Source of the DNA: Phocaeicola paurosaccharolyticus JCM 15092 | GTDB taxonomy: Bacteria > Bacteroidota > Bacteroidia > Bacteroidales > Bacteroidaceae | DNA length: 64,000 nt | Assembly: GCF_000613805.1 (NCBI RefSeq) | Contig: NZ_BAJR01000001.1 | Span: 124,001 to 188,000, forward strand | Direction of reading: 5' to 3' | Part shown: piece after piece, positions 19,303-29,124 of the stretch | How the letters are laid out: every line of letters begins with the position of its first letter | How positions within the stretch are numbered: position 1 is the first letter of the stretch | Notes under the pieces: generated by a model | Databases searched by the model: none | What the model saw: the letters and a program-made list of their open reading frames with translations, nothing else | What the model was told of the DNA's origin: nothing | Position numbers and translations under genes: made by a program

Positions 19303-21126
19303 TTATGAATCTCCATTCAGCTTTTCTTTTATATTTTTAGCTGCGGCTTTGCCTATCACTGCTGCTATCTCTTCTTCGCTTGCAGCTTTTATTCTTGCAG
19401 CTGACTTAAATGCTTTCAACAAAGCTTCTTTACGTGACTGGCCAACCCCCTTGATATTATCTAGTACAGATGCTATCTGGCTCTTACTTCTCTTGTTGCG
19501 ATGGAATTTTATTGCAAATCTATGTACTTCGTTTTGTATATTTTCAAGCAGATGGAATAGGGGTGTCGACTGTTTTATACCTATAACTACTGGTGGAAAA
19601 CCATAAAGAAGCTCTGAGGTCCTATGCTTGTTATCTTTAGCCAGTCCGGCAATTGGTATCTTTAATTCCAACTCATCTTCTATGACCTCTCTTACAACCT
19701 CCATTTGGCCTTTACCACCATCGGTAATAATTAAATCTGGTAGTGTCCCTCCCTCTTCAATTATTCGTTTGTAGCGCCTACCAACAACTTCTCTCATTGA
19801 AGCATAATCGTCAGGACCTACCACAGTTTTTATATTGTATTTACGGTAGTCATTCTTGCTTGGTTTACCCATTTTGAAGACAACGCAAGCAGCTACTGCA
19901 TCTGAACCTGATATATTGGAGTTATCGAAACATTCTATTTGCGCTGGTAACTTGGCGAGTTTCAACTGATCTTGAATCTCTTTTAATAGACGAATCCTTT
20001 TTTGGTCAGGATCTAACTTCTCAGCCTGTTTTAACCTATCAAGTTTGTATTGTTTAACGTTCATAAGCGATAGTTCAAGAAGTTTCTTTTTCTCGCCTTT
20101 TTGTGGTATTGTGAATGTCGTATTTGCGAGGTTCATATAGACCTTGAAAGGCACAATTATTTCTGGAGATTTACTTCCGTACCTCTCTCTCATCTCAATT
20201 ATACCAAGTTGAAGTAACTCCTCTTCACTCTCGTCAAGTTGCTTTCTGTACTCGAAAGTGAAAGCCTGATTTACCGCTCCATTGGTTATATGAAGATAGT
20301 TTATATAGCCAATATTTTCGTTCATCTCTATTGTAAACACATCTGCATTTATGTATGAGTTTACTATAGCACTTTTAGCTCTATAGCTTTCTATTAATTC
20401 ATATTTCTCTTTTAAGATCTGTGCCTCTTCGAATTTCATCTGTTGGGATAGTGATTTCATCTCATCCATCAAAAGATCAAGAAGAGTCTGTGTATTACCT
20501 CTTAGGATCTCTTTTATTTCGCTTACATCCTTCATATAATCCTCATGTGACTGAAGACCGCAGCACGGACCTTTACAAGTCTTAATATGATAGTCAAGAC
20601 ATAACTTGAACTTACCCTGATTAATTCTTTCAGGAGTAAGTTGTAGCTGACATCTACGCATAGAATATATCTGCTTTATTAGTCCCATTACGGCAACAAG
20701 TGGAGCTGAATAAGTGTAGGGGCCATAATAAGTTCCTAAACCTTTTAAACGTCTTCTTGTAACGAATATGCGAGGATAGAATTCATTTGTTATGCAAATA
20801 AGAGGATATGTTTTGTCATCCTTAAGAAGAACGTTGTATCGCGGCTTATATCTTTTTATAAGATTGTTTTCAAGTAAGAGGGCCTCTTCTTCATTGTTGA
20901 CAACAATATATTTTAAATCACGTATATTGTTTACAAGCCTTTTGGTCTTTATACTCTTCTGATTCTTCTGAAAATATGAAGATACCCTTCTTTTCAGGTT
21001 AATTGCTTTACCTACATATATAATAGTTCCGTTTTCATCAATATATTGATATATTCCCGGAGTTTCTGGGAGGTTAAGGACAATTCCTTTAAGATGTTTC
21101 TTATATTCGGGCTCTTCTTTCTTCAT
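19303..21126 (-). CDS. uvrC: Excinuclease ABC subunit C
   Basis: The start is set at ATG 21126 (MKKEEPEYKKHLKG), because an earlier in-frame Met at 21162 overlaps the promoter element. This gives 607 aa. The GIY-YIG nuclease domain (PGIYQYIDENGTIIYVGKA) makes the 3' cut. A UVR domain (SLSQQMKFEEAQILKEKYE) binds UvrB. The RNase H-like C-terminal nuclease has IECFDNSNISG and LIITDGGKGQ for the 5' cut, followed by a helix-hairpin-helix (IKGVGQSRKEALL). The architecture is complete. Confidence 0.95.
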   Translation of the reverse strand: MKKEEPEYKKHLKGIVLNLPETPGIYQYIDENGTIIYVGKAINLKRRVSSYFQKNQKSIKTKRLVNNIRDLKYIVVNNEEEALLLENNLIKRYKPRYNVLLKDDKTYPLICITNEFYPRIFVTRRRLKGLGTYYGPYTYSAPLVAVMGLIKQIYSMRRCQLQLTPERINQGKFKLCLDYHIKTCKGPCCGLQSHEDYMKDVSEIKEILRGNTQTLLDLLMDEMKSLSQQMKFEEAQILKEKYELIESYRAKSAIVNSYINADVFTIEMNENIGYINYLHITNGAVNQAFTFEYRKQLDESEEELLQLGIIEMRERYGSKSPEIIVPFKVYMNLANTTFTIPQKGEKKKLLELSLMNVKQYKLDRLKQAEKLDPDQKRIRLLKEIQDQLKLAKLPAQIECFDNSNISGSDAVAACVVFKMGKPSKNDYRKYNIKTVVGPDDYASMREVVGRRYKRIIEEGGTLPDLIITDGGKGQMEVVREVIEDELELKIPIAGLAKDNKHRTSELLYGFPPVVIGIKQSTPLFHLLENIQNEVHRFAIKFHRNKRSKSQIASVLDNIKGVGQSRKEALLKAFKSAARIKAASEEEIAAVIGKAAAKNIKEKLNGDS

Positions 21127-21159
21127 ATATGACCTATGTTGTCGGTTTTGCAATATCTG

Positions 21160-21167
21160 CAAATTTA
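21160..21167 (-). promoter_or_regulatory. -7 element of uvrC
   Basis: TAAATTTG on the minus strand gives a start of transcription near 21154, so the Met at 21162 is excluded and ATG 21126 is used. Confidence 0.5.
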
Positions 21168-21240
21168 CTAATATAATAGCCTCTTGATTCCAAAAATTAA
21201 AATGTTTTATACAATGGCGTAAATACTATTGTAGATAGAA

Positions 21241-21316
21241 AGCACCCATATTGCAAAGAATATTGATGCTTAAGCTATTAATGCTATTCACATCTTTTCT
21301 TTGTAATATGGGTGCT
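21241..21316 (-). terminator. Large hairpin downstream of apt
   Basis: The 20-nt arms 21241-21260 (AGCACCCATATTGCAAAGAA) and 21297-21316 pair except for one mismatch around a 36-nt loop. On the minus strand TTTCTATC follows. It is probably the apt terminator, with an unusually long stem. Confidence 0.6.
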
Positions 21317-21337
21317 ATGTCTCTTGTAAGTATATTA

Positions 21338-21862
21338 TTATAGCTTAAGCAGAGCCTCAATTTCAACTTCCTTAGGGAATGTATCTCTTCCTTTGAGCTC
21401 TTCAAGTTCTATTATAAAATTGATAAAAGCATTCTTTACACCGCATTTTTTTACTAATCTGTAGGTAGCAGCCATTGTACCTCCTGTAGCTAGAAGGTCA
21501 TCATGAAGTAATACAACATCATTTTCGTCGATTGCATCTTTGTGTATCTGAATTGTATCTGTACCATACTCTTTAGTGTATGTCTCTTCTATAACCTCTG
21601 CCGGTAATTTACCAGGTTTTCTAACCATAACAAATCCTGCTCCCAGTTTCTCTGCAAGAGCTCCTCCTAGTATGAATCCTCTAGACTCGATTCCTACAAC
21701 CTTTGTTATACCTTTATCTTTGTATATCTCATAAAGTGCGTCTATCATCTCTCTCAAACATTCAGCATTTTTAAATAGAGTAGTGACGTCATAAAATAAG
21801 ATTCCAGGTATAGGAAAATCTGGTATTTCTCTTAAGTTATTTAATAGTGTTTCTTTTCTCAT
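21338..21862 (-). CDS. apt: Adenine phosphoribosyltransferase
   Basis: The 174-aa product converts adenine and PRPP to AMP. It has DFPIPGILFYDVTTLFKN (the N-terminal adenine-binding region), GIESRGFILGGALAEKLG and the PRPP loop VVLLHDDLLATGGTM. It lies downstream of mnmG, separated by a 57-bp gap that contains the parS-like palindrome, and is followed by a long hairpin. The 174-aa length is normal. Confidence 0.96.
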   Translation of the reverse strand: MRKETLLNNLREIPDFPIPGILFYDVTTLFKNAECLREMIDALYEIYKDKGITKVVGIESRGFILGGALAEKLGAGFVMVRKPGKLPAEVIEETYTKEYGTDTIQIHKDAIDENDVVLLHDDLLATGGTMAATYRLVKKCGVKNAFINFIIELEELKGRDTFPKEVEIEALLKL

Positions 21863-21893
21863 AACCAGTTATTTATTGTTTAATATTAATCTG

Positions 21894-21913
21894 TTTGTTT
21901 CACGTGAAACAAA
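21894..21913. other. parS-like ParB-binding palindrome
   Basis: TTTGTTTCACGTGAAACAAA is a perfect 20-bp palindrome. Its inner 16 bases (21896-21911) are exactly the classic bacterial parS form TGTTTCACGTGAAACA. It sits between the mnmG stop and the apt start, outside any gene. ParB binds such sites to load the chromosome-segregation complex near the origin. No parA or parB gene is in this window. Confidence 0.8.
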
Positions 21914-21919
21914 GGTTCG

Positions 21920-23791
21920 CTATCGTCCTAAAAGGACTAATAGAACGTTTATATCGCTAGGAGATATACCCGGTATTCTGCTTGCTTGTGCAAGAGTTTC
22001 TGGATCTATCTTTTTTAATTTTTGTCTTGCTTCAGTCGATAGAGATTGTAATAACTCATAGTCAAATCTTCCTTTAATTTTAATCGATTCAAGGCGCTGA
22101 ATTTTATCTGCTATAATTTTTTCTCTCTCTATATATCCTTTATATTTCATCAAAACTTCAGCAGCTTCAATTATCTCATCTCTCTTTTGATCAATAGATT
22201 CAATAATATTTTTGAATGAATCGATATGTGGAGCTATATTCTCTATTGTAATTTGGGGCCTGTTAAGAAGCTCAATTAGTTTGCATCCTTGTGAGAGTGG
22301 AGTAGTACCTATGCTCTCCAATGCATTGTTAATTAAATCCGGCTTAATTGAGAATTTCTTTGCAAAATTTACGATTTTATCAATCTCTTCTCTCTTCTTA
22401 CAAAACGCATCGTATCTATCTTGTTTGACTAGGCCAAGCTTGTATGCTCTTTCTGTAAGTCGTGCATCTGCATCATCCTGCCTTAAAAGAATTCTATATT
22501 CAGCACGTGAAGTAAACATACGATATGGCTCGTCAACTCCTTTAGTCACCAAGTCATCGATTAATACACCAATATATGCTTCATCTCTTCCAAGAATGAA
22601 TGGTTCTCCGCCATGGCAGTTTATGTGTGCATTAATACCTGCAATTATACCTTGACCTCCTGCTTCTTCGTATCCGGTGGTACCATTAACCTGTCCTGCA
22701 AAGAACAGATTCTTTATAATTTTAGATTCCAACGAATGCTTAAGTTGGGTAGGATCAAAATAGTCATACTCTATAGCGTATCCTGGGCGATATATAACTA
22801 TATCCTTGAAAGCAGGGACTTTTTGCAATGCCGCAAGCTGGATATCCATAGGCAGTGATGAAGAGAAACCATTAAGGTACAACTCGCGTGTATCTTCTCC
22901 TTCAGGCTCCAAAAACAGCTGATGTTGCCCTTTATCTGGGAAAGTTACAATCTTCGTCTCAATACTTGGACAGTAACGAGGACCGATACTTTGTATTTGC
23001 CCGTTGAAAAGAGGAGAATCGGGTAGACCTTTTCTCAGAATATCATGGACTTCATTGTTAGTATAGGTTGTCCAGCAAGGAAGCTGCTTAAGTTGGCGTG
23101 GCTTGCTTATAAAAGAGAAACTATGGAAATCATTCTCTCCATCTTGTGTCTCCATCATGTCAAAATGCACGCTTCTTCCGTCTATTCTCACCGGGGTACC
23201 GGTTTTCATCCTTCCGTTAGTTATGCCATGTCTTGTTATAGACTCTGTAAGATGATATGATGCAGGTTCTGCACATCTTCCACCTTCAAGCATCTTATGA
23301 CCGATATGCATTAGTCCGTTGAGGAAAGTTCCAGCAGTAAGGACTACACATTTAGCATAGAATGTAACTCCCCAACAGGTAGTAAGTCCTATAATCTCGC
23401 CATTTTCAACGAGTATTTCCTCAACTGTATCTTGCCATATATCTAGGTTAGGAGTGTTCTCGAGAATATATCTCCACTCCCAAATAAATTTTCCTCTATC
23501 ACATTGCGCTCTTGGGCTCCACATAGCAGGTCCTTTAGAGCGGTTCAACATCCTGAATTGTATGGCGGTCTTGTCAGTAACTAGTCCCATGTATCCACCG
23601 AGAGCATCAATTTCTCGAACAATCTGTCCTTTAGCTATGCCCCCGACAGCTGGATTACAACTCATCTGACCTATTTTATTCATATCCATAGTAATCAGAC
23701 AGGTCTTTGAACCTAGATTAGCAGCTGCCGCTGCAGCTTCACATCCGGCATGTCCTGCGCCAATAACTATGACGTCATATTTAAATTCCAT
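21920..23791 (-). CDS. mnmG: tRNA uridine-5-carboxymethylaminomethyl modification enzyme MnmG (GidA)
   Basis: The 623-aa protein starts with the FAD Rossmann motif VIVIGAGHAGCEAAAA and has MSCNPAVGGIAKGQIVREID, NGLMHIG and the FAD/NADH region FFAGQVNGTTGYEEAGGQG, all hallmarks of GidA. With MnmE it forms cmnm5U34 in tRNAs that read NNA/NNG codons, including the tRNA-Gln(TTG) type encoded at 2768. It lies 11 bp after ybeY and is probably co-transcribed. Its stop lies 6 bp from the parS-like palindrome. Confidence 0.97.
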   Translation of the reverse strand: MEFKYDVIVIGAGHAGCEAAAAAANLGSKTCLITMDMNKIGQMSCNPAVGGIAKGQIVREIDALGGYMGLVTDKTAIQFRMLNRSKGPAMWSPRAQCDRGKFIWEWRYILENTPNLDIWQDTVEEILVENGEIIGLTTCWGVTFYAKCVVLTAGTFLNGLMHIGHKMLEGGRCAEPASYHLTESITRHGITNGRMKTGTPVRIDGRSVHFDMMETQDGENDFHSFSFISKPRQLKQLPCWTTYTNNEVHDILRKGLPDSPLFNGQIQSIGPRYCPSIETKIVTFPDKGQHQLFLEPEGEDTRELYLNGFSSSLPMDIQLAALQKVPAFKDIVIYRPGYAIEYDYFDPTQLKHSLESKIIKNLFFAGQVNGTTGYEEAGGQGIIAGINAHINCHGGEPFILGRDEAYIGVLIDDLVTKGVDEPYRMFTSRAEYRILLRQDDADARLTERAYKLGLVKQDRYDAFCKKREEIDKIVNFAKKFSIKPDLINNALESIGTTPLSQGCKLIELLNRPQITIENIAPHIDSFKNIIESIDQKRDEIIEAAEVLMKYKGYIEREKIIADKIQRLESIKIKGRFDYELLQSLSTEARQKLKKIDPETLAQASRIPGISPSDINVLLVLLGR

Positions 23792-23802
23792 AATTATAAA
23801 AT

Positions 23803-24228
23803 TTATCCTCGGATTTTATTCAGCAATTCCAATGCTTTATTCTCTTCATTCTCCATAATCTCTCTCTCACCAGGAGCCTTGTCGTTGATTCCGCATAGAT
23901 GGAGAATTCCATGTATGATAACTCTATCCAACTCTCTCTCATAAGAAACCCCAAGCATCTCTGAGTTACTCCTTACTGTTTCAAGACTAATAACAAGATC
24001 TCCCGAGATTACATCACCACGGCAGTAATCAAAAGTTATTATATCTGTATAGTAATCGTGCTGGAGATATTCTCGATTTACCTCAAGTATTTTATTGTCG
24101 GAGCAAAATATATATGCTATTTTGCCACATCTTTTTTGATATGTAGAAGCCACTTGCTTTACCCATTCGGATACTATTGCTTCATTAATAAGAGGCATTT
24201 CTATATCATCTGTCTGAAAAATTATCAT
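23803..24228 (-). CDS. ybeY: Endoribonuclease YbeY
   Basis: The 141-aa product has the UPF0054 metal motif as HGILHLCGINDKAPGE: two zinc-binding His are visible, while the third position is altered as in other Bacteroidota YbeY proteins. YTDIITFDY is the second signature. YbeY matures 16S rRNA and helps ribosome quality control. It precedes mnmG by 11 bp. Confidence 0.9.
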   Translation of the reverse strand: MIIFQTDDIEMPLINEAIVSEWVKQVASTYQKRCGKIAYIFCSDNKILEVNREYLQHDYYTDIITFDYCRGDVISGDLVISLETVRSNSEMLGVSYERELDRVIIHGILHLCGINDKAPGEREIMENEENKALELLNKIRG

Positions 24229-24337
24229 TATTACATATCATTTTTGATTTCGGCCACAAAGTTACTTAAAACACTTGAAGTTGAGTATAATAAATGAAAA
24301 TGTCTTTTTAAAAAAGATAATATTTTTATAGAAGTTT

Positions 24338-25570
24338 TTATCCGAAGAATAGGTAACAGATTAATATAGCAGCTATTACTCCGGCAAGGTCAGCAATTAG
24401 TCCTGCTGATACAGCATGTCTAGTTTTAGATATTCCTACGCTGCCAAAGTAAACAGCCAGAATATAGAATGTAGTATCTGTAGAGCCCTGGAAGATACAA
24501 GAGAGTCTGCCAACAAATGAGTCGGCTCCATAACTGCTCATGGCATCTACCATTAATCCTCTTGCACCGCTTCCACTTAATGGCTTCATCAATGCTGTTG
24601 GTAGGGCACCAGCAAAATCGTTTTTTACACCAAAAAAATGAATAGTATCCGAAACAGCTGTTATTATATAGTCCATAGCTCCTGAAGCGCGGAAAACTCC
24701 AATTCCGACTAAAATAGCTATCAGGTATGGTATAATCCTTACTGCAGTTGTGAATCCTTCCTTAGCTCCTTCAATAAAGGTGTCGTACACATTTATCTTC
24801 TTTCTTATTCCTGCAAATATGAATCCTATTATTATAACGAACAAGATTACATTTGCTGAGGTTGTGCTTAAAACATCGATCTGCGCTTTAGATATAGTTG
24901 TGAAGAAATAGATCAGTGAGGCAACGCCAAGGCTAAGAAATCCTAGGCAGAGCATTATTGTCCTATTAAAAAGGTTTATTTTCTGATATATGCTTACTGC
25001 GATAATTCCGGCTAGTGTTGAGAAGAAAGTGGCCAATAGGATAGGCACAAAAACATCAGTAGGTTGTGCTGCTCCTAATTGTGCTCTGTAGACCATTATA
25101 CTTATTGGAACAATTGTCAAACCTGATGTATTTAGAACTAAGAACATAATCATAGGATTACTAGCAGTATCTTTCTTTGGATTAAGCTCTTGAAGTCCCT
25201 CCATCGCTTTCAGACCTAAAGGGGTAGCTGCATTGTCGAGCCCAAGCATGTTTGCGGCAATATTCATAAAGATACTTCCTGTAACTGGATGTCCCTTAGG
25301 TATATCTGGGAAAAGTTTACAGAATAGTGGTGAGAGAATGCGTGCAAAAAAGTTTATCACTCCACCTTTCTCACCAATTTTCATTATTCCTAACCATAAC
25401 GACAATACTCCTGTAAGGCCTAAAGAGATTTCGAACGCATCTTTAGATGATGAAAAGGTTGAGTTAATTATATCTGGAAAAACTTGTGTGTCGCCCAGGA
25501 TTATTAGTTTAACTAGTGCAATGACAAATGCTATAGCGAAGAAAGCAATCCAAATATAATTCAATACCAT
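24338..25570 (-). CDS. Nucleoside recognition (Gate) membrane protein, SpmA-SpmB fusion
   Basis: The 410-aa membrane protein has two Gate domains. The first half resembles SpmA (GIMKIGEKGGVINFFARIL, then FMNIAANMLGLDNAATPLGL). The second resembles SpmB (FIEGAKEGFTTAVRIIPYLI, then KPLSGSGARGLM). In spore formers SpmA and SpmB are separate proteins; Bacteroidota commonly carry them fused although they do not sporulate. It is an inner-membrane protein, and the transport substrate is not established. It is divergent from the GH2 gene, and a TATTTTTG -7 element lies at 25596-25603 on the minus strand. Confidence 0.85.
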   Translation of the reverse strand: MVLNYIWIAFFAIAFVIALVKLIILGDTQVFPDIINSTFSSSKDAFEISLGLTGVLSLWLGIMKIGEKGGVINFFARILSPLFCKLFPDIPKGHPVTGSIFMNIAANMLGLDNAATPLGLKAMEGLQELNPKKDTASNPMIMFLVLNTSGLTIVPISIMVYRAQLGAAQPTDVFVPILLATFFSTLAGIIAVSIYQKINLFNRTIMLCLGFLSLGVASLIYFFTTISKAQIDVLSTTSANVILFVIIIGFIFAGIRKKINVYDTFIEGAKEGFTTAVRIIPYLIAILVGIGVFRASGAMDYIITAVSDTIHFFGVKNDFAGALPTALMKPLSGSGARGLMVDAMSSYGADSFVGRLSCIFQGSTDTTFYILAVYFGSVGISKTRHAVSAGLIADLAGVIAAILICYLFFG

Positions 25571-25636
25571 TTTATCTTTTTCTTTTGTTGAGTTACAAAA
25601 ATATAGCTTTTCTTTTTATTATAATTAAGATATTGA

Positions 25637-25644
25637 TAATTTTG
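25637..25644 (+). promoter_or_regulatory. -7 element of the GH2 gene
   Basis: TAATTTTG on the plus strand lies 22 bp before the ATG at 25667. The minus-strand element for the neighbouring gene is 33 bp away, forming a compact divergent promoter. Confidence 0.5.
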
Positions 25645-25666
25645 GGAAACGAAACCTAATAATAAT

Positions 25667-27774
25667 ATGAAAATCAAATTTTTATATCCTTTATCACTGC
25701 TATTACTATTCCCATTTTGTAATGTTCTAGCTCAGAATTTAGCAAACAAAGTATATAATCTTGATAAGTGGAAGTTCGCAAAAAATGTGCCTGAGATGTG
25801 GACTGATGTAACCGTACCTCACTCATGCAATGCTATTGACGGCCGTTCGGCAAGCTATTTCCGTGGTAAAAGTTATTATAAGAAAATTATTGATGTTACT
25901 CCGGAGATGATGAACAGCAACCTCTATTTACTTTTCGAAGGAGCAGCTCAGGCAGCTAAAGTTAGCATTAATGGAAAGCAGGTAGCATATCATAAAGGAG
26001 GTTATACTCCATTCGTTATCTCTTTTAATGATAAACTTAAAACAGGAAGTAATGAAGTTATTGTGGAGTGTGATAATGGTTTAGATGCTAATCTTATCCC
26101 TGTTCATTCGGACTTCAATAAGAATAATGGTCTCCATAATCCGGTCTATCTGCTGGATATGGGAAAGGTCTATTTTTCTCCACTTTATTATGGCCTTTAC
26201 CGTATGCATGTATCTACTCCTGTTGTAGATAGGAAAAAGGCCGAAACAACTGTTGAGACGCTGATTCAGAACTCATCTTCTCTGAAGAAAAGCCTTACAG
26301 TTAAACTCTCTTTGAAGAACAGCGATGGAGATATATGTTATAAAGAGAATAGAAAGGTCGTGGTACTACCTTCGGATAGTATACTCTTTAAGAGAAACTT
26401 TACAATTAAAAATCCTCATCTATGGGATGGCGTAGATGATCCATACCTATATGATCTCTCTATAGTAATATCTGATAGTGATGGAAAAGTTCTTGATAAT
26501 ATCTCGACAAAGTAGGGTATAGGTTCTACTCTATGGATAAGGATAAAGGTTTCTTTCTTAACGGTAGACTATACCCGTTGAGAGGTGTTGCCATGCATCA
26601 GGATTGGGATAATAAGGCTTCTGCTCTTACAAAAGAGGATTTTGATACAGACTATGGATTTGTGAAAGAAATAGGATGTAACTTCCTACGTCTGGCACAT
26701 TATCCTCATAATGACTATGCATTTCGTAAATGTGACGAACTTGGTATAATTGTTCAGACAGAAATCCCTTGGGTTAATGTCTGCGGTGTGAAGGCTGACA
26801 AAAGCTATTTTGAGAACATACACCAACAGATGAAAGAGATGATTTCAAACCTATACAACCACCCAAGTATTGTTATGTGGGGTATGTGGAATGAAATTGA
26901 CTCATGGGGTAATGATAATAGATTCCAAGGAAGTCTTGACGCTGATAGAGCAGTTAAAGAGACAGATTTACTATATGATTATGCTAAGAAACTTGATCCT
27001 TATCGTAGCGTTGGCATGACTGATGACTCCAATTATATGCGTCCTGGATATAATACTCTTAAAGGAGATTTCTACTCTGAAAACAGGTATAATGGATGGT
27101 ATTATGGAAAGATGGAGGAATTCGAAAAAGATATGAGGAGTAATCATGAAAAGATGGGAGTTGTAAATGTGTCCGAATATGGAGTCGGTATAAATCCTTT
27201 CTGCCATACTTTAGATCCAATGAAGACAACAAAGTTGGGCATGGGAGGTAACAGACATGACGAGGAGTTCGGTAACCTATTCCATGAAACATATTGGCGT
27301 CAAATTATTAAAATGCCTTTCCTTAACTTTACATCCGTATGGGTTTTCTTCGATTTTCCTGTTGCAGATCGTCTAGAGGGCTATATGGACACTTCTGATG
27401 GAGAAACTTTTACAGAGAGTGAGTTTAGGAAATTTACTAATGATAAAGGTCTGGTTACACGAGATAGAAAGGTAAAAAAAGATGTATTTTACTTCTATAA
27501 ATCTTTATGGAATGAAAAAGTTCCTACTGTTTATATAACAAGTCGTCGCTTTACAAAACGTCTTGCAGATGAGCCATTAAATATTAAGGTTTATAGTAAT
27601 GCTAAAAAGCTTACACTATATCAAAATGGGAAAGAGGTGGAGACAATGACTGGCTCTGGTGAGGATACAGGAGTTGTATGGAATTTCAAACCTATTTCAT
27701 TCAAGTCTGATAGTGATACATTTAAGGTTGTTGACGACAATGGTGTTGAAGATTCCGTTGTCTTCAGCCGATAA
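25667..27774 (+). pseudogene. Secreted GH2 glycosidase (beta-galactosidase-like), broken by one frameshift
   Basis: Codons from 25667 give a signal peptide (LLLLFPFCNVLAQ), a sugar-binding jelly roll (VPHSCNAIDGRSASYFRGKS) and an Ig-like domain, ending at TAG 26513-26515. One base back the protein continues VGYRFYSMDKDKGFFLNGRL into the TIM barrel: MHQDWDN, NFLRLAHYPHND, acid/base Glu in MWGMWNEIDSWG, nucleophile Glu in VSEYGVG. A C-terminal DUF4982-like domain follows. A lost G near 26512 explains the break; repair gives about 702 aa. The likely role is cleavage of beta-linked galactose or related sugars from a glycan. No polysaccharide-utilisation genes flank it. Confidence 0.85.
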
Positions 27775-27800
27775 TTCATAAAGAGGAATAGTGATATATT

Positions 27801-27842
27801 GAATAGCCCTGGATTAGTTATTTAGTCTTAGGGCTATTCTTA
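27801..27842 (+). terminator. Terminator-like hairpin after the GH2 gene
   Basis: GAATAGCCCT (27801-27810) pairs with AGGGCTATTC (27830-27839), followed by a weak T-rich tail (TTAAATT). Confidence 0.55.
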
Positions 27843-27976
27843 AATTGATACTTTACAAAATTATTAATTTAAGAATTGAGAAACAGGCTTTTTAATAATA
27901 TTGAAAATCCAAAAGTAAAGAATGAGTATTTTACAAAAAAACTTTATCTTTACATCAAATTTTTATTAATCAGAGG

Positions 27977-29110
27977 ATGGCTGTAGTTATAAAAAAGGTC
28001 AGCAACAAGAAAGACCTTAAGACTTTTATACGTTTCAATTACGAGTTGTACAAGAACAATCCCTATTCTGTTCCAGATTTGTATGACGATATGCTTAATA
28101 CCTATAATACTAAGAAAAATGCGGCTTTTGAATTTTGTGAAGCTGACTATTTCTTGGCATATAAGGATGGCAAATTAGTAGGCCGCGTTGCCGCTATTAT
28201 AAACAATCGTGCTAATGAAACATGGAACAAGAAAGATGTCCGGTTTGGTTGGATAGACTTTGTCGACGACCTAGAAGTTTCAAAAGCTTTGCTCGATGCC
28301 GTAGCAGACTGGGGGCGTGAAAAGGGTATGGAAAGCATGATTGGACCTCTTGGATTTACTGATATGGACGCCGAAGGTATGTTGATTGAAGGTTTTGATC
28401 AGCTTAGCACAATGGCAACTATATATAACTATCCTTATTATCCCGAGCACATGGTAAAGCTGGGATTCGAGAAAGATGCCGACTGGGTAGAGTTTAAATT
28501 GACTGTTCCCGATAGACTTCCTGACAAATATATACGTATCTCGCAGCTTATTCTTCAGAAATATAAGCTTAAGATAAAGAAGCTAAAGAACCGCAAGGAG
28601 ATAAAGCAAGGCAAATATGGCCAAAAGATATTCGATTTGATAAACGAGGCATACGCACTCCTTTACGGGTACTCAAAGATGACTCAAGGACAGATTGACC
28701 AATATGTGAAGATGTATCTTGGGATTCTTGATTTAAGGATGATAAGCCTTGTTGAGGATGAGAATGGAGAGTTGATAGCATGTGGTATATCAATGGCTTC
28801 ACTTTCTAAGGCTCTTCAGAAAGGAAAAGGACGATTGTTGCCTTTTGGATGGTACTATCTTTTGAAAAGCTTGTTCATTAAGCGACCTAAAGTGCTTGAT
28901 CTGCTGCTGGTTGCCGTAAAACCGGAATATCAAAGTAAAGGTGTCAACTCATTAATATTCTGCGATCTTATCTCTACATATCAGAAGATGGGATTCGAAT
29001 ATGGAGAGTCGAATCCTGAACTTGAAGATAACAAGAAGGTACAGGCCCAATGGGACTCATTTGAAGCCGTACAGCACAAACGCCGTCGTGCATTTAAAAA
29101 AGCTATTTAA
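27977..29110 (+). CDS. GNAT-family N-acetyltransferase-like protein
   Basis: The 377-aa product begins MAVVIKKVSNKKDLKTFIRF and contains VGRVAAIINNRAN, FGWIDFVDD and a C-terminal acyl-CoA-binding region (LVAVKPEYQSKGVNSLIF). This architecture is a long GNAT-like protein common in Bacteroidales and usually left unnamed. The acetyl acceptor is unknown. It lies directly before parE and may share its transcript. A near-consensus -7 element (TATCTTTA, 27945-27952) precedes it. Confidence 0.78.
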   Translation: MAVVIKKVSNKKDLKTFIRFNYELYKNNPYSVPDLYDDMLNTYNTKKNAAFEFCEADYFLAYKDGKLVGRVAAIINNRANETWNKKDVRFGWIDFVDDLEVSKALLDAVADWGREKGMESMIGPLGFTDMDAEGMLIEGFDQLSTMATIYNYPYYPEHMVKLGFEKDADWVEFKLTVPDRLPDKYIRISQLILQKYKLKIKKLKNRKEIKQGKYGQKIFDLINEAYALLYGYSKMTQGQIDQYVKMYLGILDLRMISLVEDENGELIACGISMASLSKALQKGKGRLLPFGWYYLLKSLFIKRPKVLDLLLVAVKPEYQSKGVNSLIFCDLISTYQKMGFEYGESNPELEDNKKVQAQWDSFEAVQHKRRRAFKKAI

Positions 29111-29124
29111 TTTATTAAGATGTG

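Noticed and set aside
22212-22655. 147-codon plus-strand frame inside mnmG, and similar frames at 18041-18481 and 18861-19253
   Set aside because: They are antisense shadows of conserved genes (mnmG, deoC, dtd).
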